64,000 bases of DNA from Microbacterium foliorum (GCF_003367705.1 NZ_CP031425.1:1612001-1676000), one strand, 5' to 3'; positions 36,305-45,325 are shown, counted from the stretch's first letter. Program-made: numbers and translations. Notes: generated from the sequence alone by a model not told the origin.

Positions 36305-38014
36305 TCACCCGCGCGCGCGAGACGAGATCTGGAGTCCATGTCGTTCGTTCAGGAGCAGTCGCGTCTGCTCGAGTTCGGCGTCGTGCCGTGCACGGTCCCA
36401 GTCGAGCAGAGAAGCGAGCGCGTCTGCAAGCTCCTCGAGCACATCCGCGTCGGCGTTGCCGGTGAAGGCGATGCTGGTGCGGCGCAGAATGACGTCCTGC
36501 AGTCGCGCGACCATCTCGTTCTCGACCATCCAGGCGAGCTCGCGGGTGGACAGGTCGCCGCCGGCGAGGGGCGCGTCCTCGCCCTGCTCGATGTGGGCCC
36601 AGACCTGGGCCGCTCGCGTGCCGTACCGGGCGAGCAGACGCTCGGCACGGTCTCCGGCACCGGGGAGGTTCTCCTGGATCCAGATCCGACGTGCCTTCTC
36701 CGTGCGAGGGAAGTCCCGGCCGCCACCGATCGCACGGCCCACCGTCGACACGGTGCGCGTGCGTCCGAGGAGTCCGAGGACCACGTCCGACAGGGACTCG
36801 CCGAGCGCGCGGAACGTCGTCCACTTTCCTCCGACCAGGCTGACGAGCGGGGCGGCGCCCTTCTCGTCGACCTCGATGCGGTAGTCGCGGGACACGAACC
36901 CGGGTGCCGTGTCCTCGTGACGAGGAAGCGGGCGGATGCCGGAGAAGTTGAAGACGATCTGCTCGCGCGTCACATCGATCTCGGGGAACACGTGGTGGAT
37001 GAGGTCGAAGAAGTAGTCGATCTCCTCTTCGGTGCACACCGGGACCTCGCGCGGGTCCGCGTCGATGTCGGTGGTCCCGACGAGCACGCGGCCCTTGAGC
37101 GGGTAGATGAGCACGATGCGGCCGTCGGAGTGCTCGAAGAAGATCTCCCGACCGCGGGTCGCCTCGAGCAGCTCGGGGTGATCCAGCACGATGTGCGACC
37201 CCTTGGTGCCGCCCATGAAGCGGGTGTCGGTGCCGAGCGCGTCGTTGGTGAGGTCGGTCCACGGACCCGACGCGTTGACCACGACGTCGGCGGTGATCGG
37301 GAACTCGGTGCCGCTCTCGCGGTCGCGAAGCACGATGTTCGCGCCGTCGCGCGAGATCGCCTCGACGTAGTTCAATGCGCGCGCTCCCGGGTGCGCGGCG
37401 AGTCCGTCCTGGAGGACGTCCAGGGCCAGGCGCTCGGGATCGTGCATCGAGGCGTCGTAGTAGGTCGCGGTGTACTTGATGTTCGGGTCGATCGCGGGGA
37501 GTTCGGCGAGCGACTTCTTGCGTCCGAGGAACCGGTGACGCGGCACGGTGCCGCCGTCTCGCGAGAACGTGTCGTAGATCGTGAGACCGATCTTGATGAG
37601 GAACGCACCGCGCTCCTGGGGCTTCCCGCTCTTGTGGGTCAGGAAGCGCAACGGCGCCGAGAGGATGCCCGAGAACGTGGAGTAGATCGGGATCGTGGTC
37701 TGCAGCGGCTTGACGTAGTGCGGAGCGATCTTGAGCAGACCGTTGCGCTCCTCGACCGATTCGCGAACGAGTCGGAACTCGCCGTTCTCGAGGTAGCGGA
37801 TGCCGCCGTGGATCATGTGGCTCGATGCGGCGGACGCACCCGAGGCGAAGTCACCGCGCTCGACGAGCACGACGTCGACGCCCTGAAGGGCGAGATCTCG
37901 GAATGTGGAGATGCCGTTGATGCCGGCTCCGATGACAAGGACGGTCGTGCGTCCGGATTCACGGACCGCGCGGACTTCGGCGCGTTCCGGTGATGAGTGT
38001 GTCGACTCGATCAT
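36305..38014 (-). CDS. glpD: Glycerol-3-phosphate dehydrogenase (FAD-dependent)
   Basis: GlpD oxidises glycerol-3-phosphate to dihydroxyacetone phosphate at the membrane, passing electrons to quinone. The 569-residue protein has the FAD motif VIGAGINGIS near residue 26, the HGGIRYLE signature, and a C-terminal DUF/GlpA_C-like region after about residue 400. The start ATG at 38014 was chosen because residues 1-20 lead directly into the FAD fold. It is first gene of glpDFK, divergent from the SorC regulator. Confidence 0.95.
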   Translation of the reverse strand: MIESTHSSPERAEVRAVRESGRTTVLVIGAGINGISTFRDLALQGVDVVLVERGDFASGASAASSHMIHGGIRYLENGEFRLVRESVEERNGLLKIAPHYVKPLQTTIPIYSTFSGILSAPLRFLTHKSGKPQERGAFLIKIGLTIYDTFSRDGGTVPRHRFLGRKKSLAELPAIDPNIKYTATYYDASMHDPERLALDVLQDGLAAHPGARALNYVEAISRDGANIVLRDRESGTEFPITADVVVNASGPWTDLTNDALGTDTRFMGGTKGSHIVLDHPELLEATRGREIFFEHSDGRIVLIYPLKGRVLVGTTDIDADPREVPVCTEEEIDYFFDLIHHVFPEIDVTREQIVFNFSGIRPLPRHEDTAPGFVSRDYRIEVDEKGAAPLVSLVGGKWTTFRALGESLSDVVLGLLGRTRTVSTVGRAIGGGRDFPRTEKARRIWIQENLPGAGDRAERLLARYGTRAAQVWAHIEQGEDAPLAGGDLSTRELAWMVENEMVARLQDVILRRTSIAFTGNADADVLEELADALASLLDWDRARHDAELEQTRLLLNERHGLQISSRARG

Positions 38015-38061
38015 CTTCGACCCTTCTCTCTGCTTGCCCCCAGCTTCGACCCATGCGACCG

Positions 38062-38091
38062 TTGCGCGCAAGCCTGATGCACATATGTGCA
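38062..38091. promoter_or_regulatory. Two palindromes in the glp control region, likely operators
   Basis: TTGCGCGCAA (38062-38071) and TGCACATATGTGCA (38078-38091) are perfect palindromes 6 nt apart, between glpD and the divergent SorC-type regulator. They share TGC/GCA half sites. The second is 23 nt upstream of the regulator start, well placed for autoregulation and control of glpDFK. Confidence 0.6.
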
Positions 38092-38114
38092 AGTATCGAG
38101 GGGAGGAGGTCGTC

Positions 38115-39086
38115 ATGAGCCAACCCGACGCGGGATTCCGCGATGCGAAGCTGGTCGCCGCGCTCACCGCCGCGCAGCTCTATTACATGCAGGACAAGAC
38201 GATGGAGGTCATCGCCAAGGAGTTGAAGACGTCGCGCTCCTCGGTGTCGAGACTGCTGAGCTTCGCACGGGAGAGCGGACTCGTCGACATCCGCATCAAT
38301 TCCCCGCTGGAACGGCTCGGGATGCTGGAGCAGCACATCAAGGACCGCTATCACGTGGTCGCGCACGTCGTGCCGATCCCGGAGATCGTCAGCGAGGTCG
38401 AGCGGCTCGACCGGGTCGCCCTGACGGCGGGACGCCTGCTCTCGCAGTTCGTGGACTCCAACATGATCGTCGGTGTGGCCTGGGGATCCACGATCAGCGC
38501 GGTCAGTCGGGGCCTCACCCAGAAGGAGACCCACAACACCACGTTCGTGCAGCTGAACGGCGCGGGCAACACGCAGACCAGCGGCGTGGAGTACTCCAGC
38601 GACATCCTGCAGAGATTCGGCAGCGCCTTCGGAGCGCAGGTGCAGCAGTTCCCGGTGCCGGCGTTCTTCGACGACCCGTCGACCCGGGAGGCCATGTGGC
38701 GCGAACGCAGCACACGACGCGTTCTCGATCTGCAGTCCAAGATGGACATCGCCGTGTTCAGCCTCGGTTCACCTGCGGCCGAAGTGCCGAGCCGGGTGTA
38801 CGTCGGCGGCTACCTCAGCCGGGACGACTACCGCAGTCTGCGCGAGGACCACGCGATCGGCGACGTCGCCACCGTGTTCTTCCGTGCCGACGGGTCGTGG
38901 CGGGACATCCGTGTCAATGCGCGGGCGACGGGCCCCGGCCTCGACAGGCTCCGTCGCGTGCCACGACGGGTCTGCGTGGTCTCGGGTGTGCCCAAGCTCG
39001 TCAGCCTGCGTGCGGCGATCGCGGCCGAGCTCGTCACCGACGTCGTCCTCGACGAGGGGCTCGCGCGCCGGCTCCTCGACGACTGA
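38115..39086 (+). CDS. SorC family sugar-binding transcriptional regulator
   Basis: The 323-residue protein has an N-terminal helix-turn-helix (AAQLYYMQDKTMEVIAKELK; TSRSSVSRLL, about residues 16-48) and a SorC/CggR-type sugar-phosphate-binding domain (about 60-320) with GVAWGSTISAV and an effector-loop GSP motif. ATG 38115 follows GAGGAGGT. Its divergent position beside glpDFK suggests it senses glycerol-3-phosphate or a related triose phosphate. That is inference, since actinobacterial glp genes elsewhere are often under IclR-type GylR. Confidence 0.88.
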   Translation: MSQPDAGFRDAKLVAALTAAQLYYMQDKTMEVIAKELKTSRSSVSRLLSFARESGLVDIRINSPLERLGMLEQHIKDRYHVVAHVVPIPEIVSEVERLDRVALTAGRLLSQFVDSNMIVGVAWGSTISAVSRGLTQKETHNTTFVQLNGAGNTQTSGVEYSSDILQRFGSAFGAQVQQFPVPAFFDDPSTREAMWRERSTRRVLDLQSKMDIAVFSLGSPAAEVPSRVYVGGYLSRDDYRSLREDHAIGDVATVFFRADGSWRDIRVNARATGPGLDRLRRVPRRVCVVSGVPKLVSLRAAIAAELVTDVVLDEGLARRLLDD

Positions 39087-39106
39087 GGACTCCCGAGGAT
39101 CGGGTG

Positions 39107-40258
39107 CTACGGCTCCTGCGTCGACGCCTCGGGGCCGGTGCGGAATTCTCTGATCAGGTGCTGCACCACCGCACGGAGATCCCCGCCAGTCGCGTTCGCG
39201 ATGGTCAGCTGGCGTTCGTAGCTGGCGCCGTCGTTCAGGATCGTGCCGATGCTGCCGAACTCCCGGACGCAGCCCAGCTCGACTGCCACCGGGGCCAGTT
39301 CCTCGAGGATCTCATCGAGATGCTCCCGCACCGGTCGCTGCGTGCCGTCGGCATCCAGGATGACGCGCGCGTCGAGTCCGTAGCGTGCCGCCCGCCATTT
39401 GTTCTCGCGGTGGAACCACGCCGGCATCTGCGCAAGGGTGCGACCCTCGTCGAGCTGACGCGAGAGATGCTCCACGAGAACCTGCACGAGAGCCGCGACC
39501 GCTGCCAGCTCGGGCAGTGAGGAGAGGCCGTCGCACGCGCGCACCTCGATCGTGCCCCACCGCGGCGCCGGACGGATGTCCCACCGGACCTCTGTGGCAT
39601 CGGCCATCACTCCGGTGCGCACCATGTCGTCGAGGTACGACTCGTAGTCCGACCAGTCCTGCAGCGGCCAGGGCAGACCTGCCGTCGGGAGCTGTTGGAA
39701 GACGAGCGCGCGGTTCGAGGCGTAGCCCGTGCGTTCGCCGGCCCAGAACGGGCTGGAGGCCGACAGCGCCTGAAGATGCGGCAGGTACGCGGCGAGGGCG
39801 TTGATGATCGGGATGACCTTGCGCTGATCCTCCACGCCGATGTGCACGTGGATGCCCCAGATCATCATGTTGCGGCCCCACCACTGGGTCCGCTCTATCA
39901 GCGTGTGATACCGCGTCTTGTCGGTGACGCCCTGGTCGAACCACTGGGCGAACGGGTGGCTCCCCGCGGAGAGCAGTTCGATCCCGGCGGGATCCGTCGC
40001 GGATCGGACCGCGGCGATCGCGTTGGCGATGTCGTCGACCGCATGGGCTACGGAATCGCCGATCCCGCTGGTCACCTCGATCGTGTTGGTGAGAAGCTCG
40101 CCGGTCACCGTGTGGCGCTCGTCGGCGCTCTCCGCCTCGAGGGCCGAGAGGAGCTCCGGTGCGCGCCCGACGAGATCGCCGCTCACCGGATCGGCGAGCA
40201 TGATCTCCCACTCCAGGCCGACGGTGGACCGCGCCGATGGCGCGAATTCGAGCTTCAC
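39107..40258 (-). CDS. YbdK-type carboxylate-amine ligase (glutamate--cysteine ligase family 2)
   Basis: The 383-residue protein shows the GCS2/YbdK features: TVGLEWEIMLAD at the start, HPFAQWFDQ, GIHVHIGVEDQRK and a late FHRENKWRAARYGL. Family members have weak gamma-glutamylcysteine ligase activity, and their true substrate is often unknown; Actinobacteria use mycothiol instead of glutathione. GTG 40258 is chosen because CAGACT lies 6 nt upstream. A GTG at 40264 adds two residues. Confidence 0.85.
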   Translation of the reverse strand: MKLEFAPSARSTVGLEWEIMLADPVSGDLVGRAPELLSALEAESADERHTVTGELLTNTIEVTSGIGDSVAHAVDDIANAIAAVRSATDPAGIELLSAGSHPFAQWFDQGVTDKTRYHTLIERTQWWGRNMMIWGIHVHIGVEDQRKVIPIINALAAYLPHLQALSASSPFWAGERTGYASNRALVFQQLPTAGLPWPLQDWSDYESYLDDMVRTGVMADATEVRWDIRPAPRWGTIEVRACDGLSSLPELAAVAALVQVLVEHLSRQLDEGRTLAQMPAWFHRENKWRAARYGLDARVILDADGTQRPVREHLDEILEELAPVAVELGCVREFGSIGTILNDGASYERQLTIANATGGDLRAVVQHLIREFRTGPEASTQEP

Positions 40259-40264
40259 GACCAC

Positions 40265-40270
40265 AGTCTG
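40265..40270 (-). promoter_or_regulatory. -10 hexamer of leaderless ybdK
   Basis: Read on the minus strand, CAGACT stands 6 nt before the GTG at 40258. Confidence 0.4.
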
Positions 40271-40336
40271 ACACGCGTCGTCGGCGACACGACACCCGCC
40301 GTGTCGCCGCGTTTCGCTCCTGCGCCGGGAATCTGG

Positions 40337-40342
40337 CAGAAT
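40337..40342 (+). promoter_or_regulatory. -10 hexamer of the rpsP operon
   Basis: CAGAAT, within TGGCAGAAT, is the same 9-mer as in the rplS promoter. The resulting leader is about 118 nt long (to 40466). A TTCGCT about 18 nt upstream may serve as -35. The rest of the 208-nt gap holds only a 12-codon ORF of no evident meaning. Confidence 0.5.
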
Positions 40343-40466
40343 AGAAGGTCGGACGACGTGCTCGACCCTCTATCCAGCGCTCGTCCTCCTATTTGAGCTT
40401 CCGCCGGGTGTGCACCCCACGCTCCAGGCGATCGGTTCGTCACCTTCCACACAATTCAGGAGAATC

Positions 40467-40898
40467 GTGGCTGTCAAGATTCGTCTCAAGCGCCTGGGCA
40501 AGATCCGCGCGCCTTACTACCGCATCGTCGTCGCCGACTCGAAGACCAAGCGCGATGGTCGCGTCATCGAGGAGATCGGCAAGTACCACCCCACCGAGGA
40601 GCCCTCGTTCATCGAGATCGACTCCGAGCGTGCACAGTACTGGCTCTCCGTCGGCGCGCAGCCGACCGAGCAGGTCGCCGCTCTGCTCAAGATCACGGGC
40701 GACTGGGGCAAGTTCAAGGGCGACAAGGACGCCAAGTCCACGCTGAAGGTCAAGGAGCCCAAGGTTCCGTTCGAGATCGACGCGTCCAAGAAGTCCGTCG
40801 TCAAGCCCAAGGCCGAGAAGAAGGAGGCTCCCGCTGCGGAGGCTCCCGCCAAGGCCGACGCGGAGGCCGCTGAGGCTCCCGCCGCCGACGCAGAGTAA
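40467..40898 (+). CDS. rpsP: 30S ribosomal protein S16
   Basis: The 143-residue protein has the S16 core [25 protein letters not shown] (first 85 residues) plus an extended Ala/Glu/Lys-rich C-terminal tail typical of Actinobacteria. The GTG at 40467 follows CAGGAGA. It heads the rpsP-khpA-rimM-trmD unit. Confidence 0.97.
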   Translation: MAVKIRLKRLGKIRAPYYRIVVADSKTKRDGRVIEEIGKYHPTEEPSFIEIDSERAQYWLSVGAQPTEQVAALLKITGDWGKFKGDKDAKSTLKVKEPKVPFEIDASKKSVVKPKAEKKEAPAAEAPAKADAEAAEAPAADAE

Positions 40899-40904
40899 TC
40901 CGTC

Positions 40905-41135
40905 GTGCTCGCCGCCGCGCTCGAACACATCGTCAAGGGGATCGTCGATCACCCTGAGGATGTCCGTATCAACGCCTCCACATCGCCGCGAGGCGACATC
41001 CTCGAGGTGCGTGTGCACCCCGATGACCGTGGGCGCGTGATCGGGCGCGGCGGCCGCACCGCGAAGGCACTGCGTACGCTCATCTCGGCATTGGCCGATG
41101 GGCGTCGCGTCCGCGTCGATGTCGCGGACGACTGA
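40905..41135 (+). CDS. khpA: KH-domain RNA-binding protein KhpA
   Basis: The 76-residue protein is a single KH domain with the RNA-binding GXXG loop GRVIGRGGRTAKALR. In other bacteria KhpA, often with KhpB/Jag, binds many RNAs and affects cell division. The GTG at 40905 follows rpsP by 6 nt, the usual order before rimM. Confidence 0.93.
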   Translation: MLAAALEHIVKGIVDHPEDVRINASTSPRGDILEVRVHPDDRGRVIGRGGRTAKALRTLISALADGRRVRVDVADD

Positions 41136-41136
41136 C

Positions 41137-41730
41137 GTGGTTGCGAAGGATCGCAACCAGGGCAAGAACCAGCTGCGCGTCGGGCGTCTCGTCAAGGCCC
41201 ACGGCCTCAAGGGCGCACTCAAGCTGGAGTTGTACACCGACAACCCGGAGCGACGCTTCACGCCGGGTGCGGAGTTCACGTTGCAGGTGCCCGAGGCATC
41301 TCCGTGGCACGGCAAGACCGTCACCGTCCGCGAGTACCGCGTGATGAACGGCAATCCTGTCGTCTTCCTGAACGACGTCGACGACCGCGAGGGTGCCGAG
41401 ACGCTCGTCCGGGCCATCCTCTGGATCGACCAGGACGTCGACGAGGTCGAGGACGACGCCTGGTTCGACCACGAGCTCGTCGGGCTCGACGTGGTCCGTG
41501 ACGACGTGGTGATCGGCAAGGTCGCTCGCGTCGAGCACTTCCCGGCACAGGATCTGCTGATCGTCCGTGCCGGCGAGGCCGAGGTCCTCGTCCCGTTCGT
41601 CAAGGCGATCGTCCCCACCGTCGATGTCGCGGCAGGGCGGGTCATCGTCACGCCCCCTCCCGGGCTCTTCGAAGAGCTTCCCGACACCGCGGATGCGGGG
41701 GAGCCCGAGGGCTCCGACGCATCCGAGTGA
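41137..41730 (+). CDS. rimM: 16S rRNA processing protein RimM
   Basis: RimM assists maturation of the 30S head and binds S19. The 197-residue protein has the N-terminal [22 protein letters not shown] motif and a PRC-barrel domain ([14 protein letters not shown] onwards). GTG 41137 follows the khpA stop by 1 nt; an ATG at 41119 inside khpA is an alternative. The C-terminus has an acidic tail. Confidence 0.93.
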   Translation: MVAKDRNQGKNQLRVGRLVKAHGLKGALKLELYTDNPERRFTPGAEFTLQVPEASPWHGKTVTVREYRVMNGNPVVFLNDVDDREGAETLVRAILWIDQDVDEVEDDAWFDHELVGLDVVRDDVVIGKVARVEHFPAQDLLIVRAGEAEVLVPFVKAIVPTVDVAAGRVIVTPPPGLFEELPDTADAGEPEGSDASE

Positions 41731-41737
41731 CCGCGGG

Positions 41738-41743
41738 TACGGT
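41738..41743 (+). promoter_or_regulatory. -10 hexamer of trmD
   Basis: TACGGT lies 6 nt before the GTG at 41750, inside the 19-nt rimM-trmD gap. It suggests an extra leaderless start within the operon. Confidence 0.45.
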
Positions 41744-41749
41744 TCCTCC

Positions 41750-42460
41750 GTGCGCATCGACGTCCTCTCGATCTTCCCGTCGTACTTCGACGGTCTGACT
41801 CTCTCGCTGCTGGGCCGGGCGCAGAGCGCCGGCATCATCGACCTGCGCGTGCGCGACCTGCGGGACTGGACCTCGGACCGCCATCGCACCGTCGACGACA
41901 CCCCGTACGGCGGTGGTGCGGGCATGGTGATGAAGCCCGAGCCGTGGGGACTGGCGATCGACGAGCTGACGGCGTCCTCGGAATCCGTCGGGACGTCCGT
42001 GCCGACGATCATCTTCCCCTCACCCGCGGGCGAGGTGTTCACGCAGGCGACCGCCCGCGATCTGAGCACCCGTGATCACCTCATCTTCGGCTGCGGCCGC
42101 TACGAGGGCATCGACGAACGGGTGTTCGAGTACGCCGCGTCCCGGGGCGAGGTGCGCCTGGTCAGCCTCGGCGACTACGTGCTCAACGGGGGCGAGGTCG
42201 CCACCATGGCGATGATCGAGGCCATCGGTCGGCTCATCCCCGGCGTCGTGGGCAACCCCGAGAGCCTGGTGGAGGAGTCCCACGAGGACGGCCTGCTCGA
42301 GTACCCGTCTTACACGAAGCCCGCGATCTGGCGGGACCGGAGCGTTCCCGACGTCCTGCTCAGCGGCAACCACGGCGTGATCGCCTCCTGGCGTAGAGAT
42401 CAGCAGATCGAGCGGACCCGTCGGCGACGGCCCGACCTGCTGCCCGACGACCCGTCCTAG
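41750..42460 (+). CDS. trmD: tRNA (guanine37-N1)-methyltransferase
   Basis: TrmD methylates G37 of tRNAs to prevent frameshifting. The 236-residue SPOUT-fold protein has [28 protein letters not shown], the knot motif [13 protein letters not shown] and the [13 protein letters not shown] loop. GTG 41750 is supported by family start position and the upstream hexamer. Confidence 0.97.
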   Translation: MRIDVLSIFPSYFDGLTLSLLGRAQSAGIIDLRVRDLRDWTSDRHRTVDDTPYGGGAGMVMKPEPWGLAIDELTASSESVGTSVPTIIFPSPAGEVFTQATARDLSTRDHLIFGCGRYEGIDERVFEYAASRGEVRLVSLGDYVLNGGEVATMAMIEAIGRLIPGVVGNPESLVEESHEDGLLEYPSYTKPAIWRDRSVPDVLLSGNHGVIASWRRDQQIERTRRRRPDLLPDDPS

Positions 42461-42482
42461 AGAGGCCGTTTCCTCGCGCTGA

Positions 42483-42488
42483 TAGCGT
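42483..42488 (+). promoter_or_regulatory. -10 hexamer of leaderless methyltransferase gene
   Basis: TAGCGT stands 6 nt before the ATG at 42495. Confidence 0.5.
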
Positions 42489-42494
42489 CGCACC

Positions 42495-43232
42495 ATGGCT
42501 GATGAGGTTCTGGCGAAGTCGTTCGAGTCGATCGGGACGGAGTACGACCGCTATCGTCCCGGGTTTCCCCCTGCGGCGGTCGACGTGCTCTGTCCGAGAC
42601 CCGTCCGCGCCGCCCTCGATCTCGGTGCCGGCACCGGCAAGTTCACCGAGGTGCTCGTGGACAGGGCGCAAAGCGTCGTCGCGGTCGAGCCCTCCGAGGC
42701 GATGATCTCGGTGCTGCGTTCCAAGCTCCCTGACGTCGAGGCGATGCTCGGCAGCGCCGAGCAGATCCCGGTGGAGTCGGGATCGATCGATCTCGTCACC
42801 GTCGCGCAGGCCTTCCACTGGTTCGACCGCGACCCGGCCTGCGCCGAGATCTCCAGGGTGCTGGTCAGCGGGGGAGCACTCGGGCTCATCTGGAACCGCT
42901 CGGATCCGGAGTGCGCCTGGGACAGAGCGGCGCACCGGATCGCGCACCCCGCCGTGGCCGCGTCGGATGACACGACCAGCAGCGCCGGCGAGGAGCTTCC
43001 GGGATTCGAGCTCGTCCGGCGTGAGGAGATCCGATGGGTGGACAGGATCAGCCGCGACGCGTATGTGAAGCGCTGGTCGACGGTCAGCACGTTCCTGGTG
43101 GCGGACTCCGCGACCAGGGCGGAGATGTCGGCGCAGATCGAGGCCGTGCTGGACGGCGATCCGCAGACGCGCGGACGCGCCGAGTTCGACCTCCCGGTCG
43201 TCACCGACGTCTATCTCTACCGGAGCCTCTGA
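42495..43232 (+). CDS. Class I SAM-dependent methyltransferase
   Basis: The 245-residue protein has the SAM motif I ALDLGAGTGKFTEVL (about residues 37-51), motif II VEPSEAMISVL and the FHWFDRDPACAEISRVL region of UbiE/Coq5-like small-molecule methyltransferases. The substrate is unknown. It stands alone behind its own leaderless promoter after trmD and is convergent with map. Confidence 0.87.
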   Translation: MADEVLAKSFESIGTEYDRYRPGFPPAAVDVLCPRPVRAALDLGAGTGKFTEVLVDRAQSVVAVEPSEAMISVLRSKLPDVEAMLGSAEQIPVESGSIDLVTVAQAFHWFDRDPACAEISRVLVSGGALGLIWNRSDPECAWDRAAHRIAHPAVAASDDTTSSAGEELPGFELVRREEIRWVDRISRDAYVKRWSTVSTFLVADSATRAEMSAQIEAVLDGDPQTRGRAEFDLPVVTDVYLYRSL

Positions 43233-43248
43233 AAGAGGCGGGCCCGTC

Positions 43249-44031
43249 TCAGTCGACGCCGAGGAAGGAACGGTCGGTGAGGACGATCGGTCCATCGGCT
43301 GTCACTGCGACCGTGTGCTCGGAGTGCGCTCCGCGTGAGCCGTCGACGCTGCGCAGCGTCCAGCCGTCGGGATCGGTGACGAGTTCGTCCGTCGTCTCGA
43401 GCAGCCAGGGCTCGAGTGCGAACACGAGACCCTCTCGAAGCGGGAATCCGCGGCCGGCGCGGCCGTCGTTCGGCACGTGCGGATCGCCGTGCATGATGCG
43501 CCCGACGCCGTGGCCGCCGAAATCCGTGTTGATGGAGTAGCCCTCGCCGTGCGAGATCCCGGCGATGGCGGCCGAGATGTCGCCGATCCGGTTGCCCACG
43601 ACGGCGGCGGCGATGGCGGCGTCGAGCGCTCGCTCCGTCGTCTCGATGATCCGCAGATCCTCGTCTCTCGGGGTGCCGACGACGAAGGACACGGCCGAAT
43701 CCGCGACCCATCCGTCGACGGAGACGGCGAAGTCGAGGGAGACCAGATCGCCGTCGCGCAGCACGTAGTCGTGGGGGAGCCCGTGCAGCACGGCGTCGTT
43801 GATGGAGGTGCAGATCACCTTGCCGAAGGGGCTCGCTCCGAAGGACGGGTGGTAGTCGATGTAGCAGGACTCCGCTCCCGCCTTCCGGATCAGATCGTGC
43901 GCACGACGGTCGATCGACAGCAGATTGGTGCCGACCTTCGTCTCCTCACGCAGGGTGGCCAGCGTCTCGGCCACGAAGCGGCCCGCGGCGCGCATCTCGT
44001 CGATCTCGGCAGGGGTGCGCAGTTCGATCAT
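43249..44031 (-). CDS. map: Type I methionine aminopeptidase
   Basis: Map removes the initiator methionine from nascent proteins. The 260-residue enzyme has the five metal ligands in the expected places (SLDFAVSVDGWVADSA, GHGVGRIMHGDP, EPWLL, HSEHTVAV). It lacks the long zinc-finger N-terminal extension. The ATG at 44031 follows GAGAGGAC. The 141 nt to the divergent membrane-protein gene carry both promoters. Confidence 0.95.
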   Translation of the reverse strand: MIELRTPAEIDEMRAAGRFVAETLATLREETKVGTNLLSIDRRAHDLIRKAGAESCYIDYHPSFGASPFGKVICTSINDAVLHGLPHDYVLRDGDLVSLDFAVSVDGWVADSAVSFVVGTPRDEDLRIIETTERALDAAIAAAVVGNRIGDISAAIAGISHGEGYSINTDFGGHGVGRIMHGDPHVPNDGRAGRGFPLREGLVFALEPWLLETTDELVTDPDGWTLRSVDGSRGAHSEHTVAVTADGPIVLTDRSFLGVD

Positions 44032-44159
44032 CGGGGGGTGTCCTCTCGTCTCCTCCATTCTCTCTGATCCATGCGGTTCCGGCATTCGTCGAGACGGGCC
44101 CGCGCGAGCATCCCGCCCTGCTCTCAGCGAACACCGAGTGCGGACCGCCTCACGGGTCG

Positions 44160-44165
44160 TAGCAT
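44160..44165 (+). promoter_or_regulatory. -10 hexamer of leaderless membrane-protein gene
   Basis: TAGCAT stands 7 nt before the ATG at 44173. Confidence 0.45.
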
Positions 44166-44172
44166 CGAAGAC

Positions 44173-44661
44173 ATGAGGTTGCGTCAGGCGTTCTTCCGGT
44201 GGCTGATCCCCGCGGCCTTCCTGCTGCCACTGTGGCTCTTCATCGGCTGGGGCGTGTTCCAGGGCGGATGGGCGATCCTCTGGGTGTTGTTCATCGCGGT
44301 GCCCTCGGTCTTCGTCGGACAGCTCTTCCTCACCCTCCTCACGCGATCGCGTCCCTCGGTGCGCGCCGAGCGCGCGGTGTCCTGGTGGGACGTCGCGGGC
44401 TTCACCGTCTGGCACGGACTGACCATCGCCGTCGGGTGCTTCATCGACGGGGCATTCGGCTGGCTGCTCGCCGCGGCCGTCGTGGTCGGCATCGGCCTGG
44501 TCTGGCTGCAGCTCTGGCAGCTGTGGAGCGAAGCGAAGGGCAACGGGGCGCGCTTCCGAGAGACGATCGCCTGGTCGACCGTGCCCGGTGTCGACGAACC
44601 GGCGCCGGCGACCCGCGCGCACGAGGTCATCGTGGTCCGTGAGAGCGACGACCGGGCCTGA
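44173..44661 (+). CDS. Hypothetical four-helix membrane protein
   Basis: Not recognised as a named family. The 162-residue protein has four hydrophobic segments at about residues 8-30, 36-55, 76-95 and 99-120, separated by an Arg-rich loop, and a polar C-terminal tail. It lies alone between map and rplS with its own leaderless-type start. It is an inner-membrane protein of unknown role. Confidence 0.75.
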   Translation: MRLRQAFFRWLIPAAFLLPLWLFIGWGVFQGGWAILWVLFIAVPSVFVGQLFLTLLTRSRPSVRAERAVSWWDVAGFTVWHGLTIAVGCFIDGAFGWLLAAAVVVGIGLVWLQLWQLWSEAKGNGARFRETIAWSTVPGVDEPAPATRAHEVIVVRESDDRA

Positions 44662-44701
44662 GCCCGGCCTCGGCAGGATTCGGCGACGCCTCAGCGACGT
44701 T

Positions 44702-44730
44702 TTGGTCGCGCGAGGCATCCGTGGCAGAAT
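44702..44730 (+). promoter_or_regulatory. Promoter of rplS
   Basis: TTGGTC (44702-44707) and CAGAAT (44725-44730) are 17 nt apart. The -10 lies in TGGCAGAAT, identical to the rpsP promoter. It gives a leader of about 124 nt before rplS that contains a GGCT...AGCC hairpin around 44750-44769, a possible site for feedback control by L19. Confidence 0.55.
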
Positions 44731-44860
44731 GAATGTTTGTGCCGTGACCGGCTCTGCCCCAGGGGAGCCCGCGGACGCTTAGGCGCCGTTCAGCACACAT
44801 CGTTCTTATTCCTTCCTACATCATGCATCCGACCTGAGGCGAGTGCAGAGAGAGACGATC

Positions 44861-45208
44861 ATGCAGATCCTCGACGCCGTCGACGCAGCATCGCTGCGTA
44901 CCGACGTTCCCGTTTTCAACCCCGGTGACACGATCAACGTGCACGTGAACATCACCGAGGGCACCCGCTCGCGTATCCAGGTCTTCAAGGGCGTCGTCAT
45001 CGGCCGCCAGGGAGATGGCGTTCGCGAGACCTTCACCGTCCGCAAGATCAGCTTCCAGGTGGGCGTCGAGCGCACCTTCCCGGTGCACTCCCCGGTGATC
45101 GACCACATCGAGGTCGTCACCCGCGGTGACGTGCGTCGCGCGAAGCTGTACTACCTCCGCCAGCTGCGGGGCAAGAAGGCCAAGATCAAGGAGAAGCGCT
45201 TCAACTGA
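44861..45208 (+). CDS. rplS: 50S ribosomal protein L19
   Basis: The 115-residue protein has the L19 core ([61 protein letters not shown]). ATG 44861 gives the family's usual length and follows GAGAGAGAC; an upstream GTG at 44843 adds six residues. A very strong terminator follows. Confidence 0.96.
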   Translation: MQILDAVDAASLRTDVPVFNPGDTINVHVNITEGTRSRIQVFKGVVIGRQGDGVRETFTVRKISFQVGVERTFPVHSPVIDHIEVVTRGDVRRAKLYYLRQLRGKKAKIKEKRFN

Positions 45209-45222
45209 CGCGCAGGTTCTCC

Positions 45223-45257
45223 ACAGCACCCCGGGACACGATGTCCCGGGGTGCTGT
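45223..45257 (+). terminator. Strong terminator after rplS
   Basis: ACAGCACCCCGGGACA (45223-45238) and TGTCCCGGGGTGCTGT (45242-45257) form a 16-bp perfect stem with a 3-nt loop, followed by GTTCT. It separates rplS from lepB. Confidence 0.85.
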
Positions 45258-45325
45258 GTTCTCCCCGGGGTGTGCGACCCTTGATACTGCCGTCTCCGAG
45301 CGGTGCGAGACAGTGAAGGAACCTG

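Noticed and set aside
40358..40396. 12-codon ORF in the rpsP leader
   Set aside because: It ends in Pro-Pro-Ile without a ribosome binding site. One short ORF in 118 nt is expected by chance.
43215..43250. Terminator between the methyltransferase and map
   Set aside because: GAGGCGGG/CCCGTCTC could pair only with a wobble and almost no loop; too weak to list.
44729..44782. 17-codon ORF in the rplS leader
   Set aside because: Its ATG overlaps the -10 hexamer, so it would not be transcribed. It has no ribosome binding site or codon pattern of a leader.
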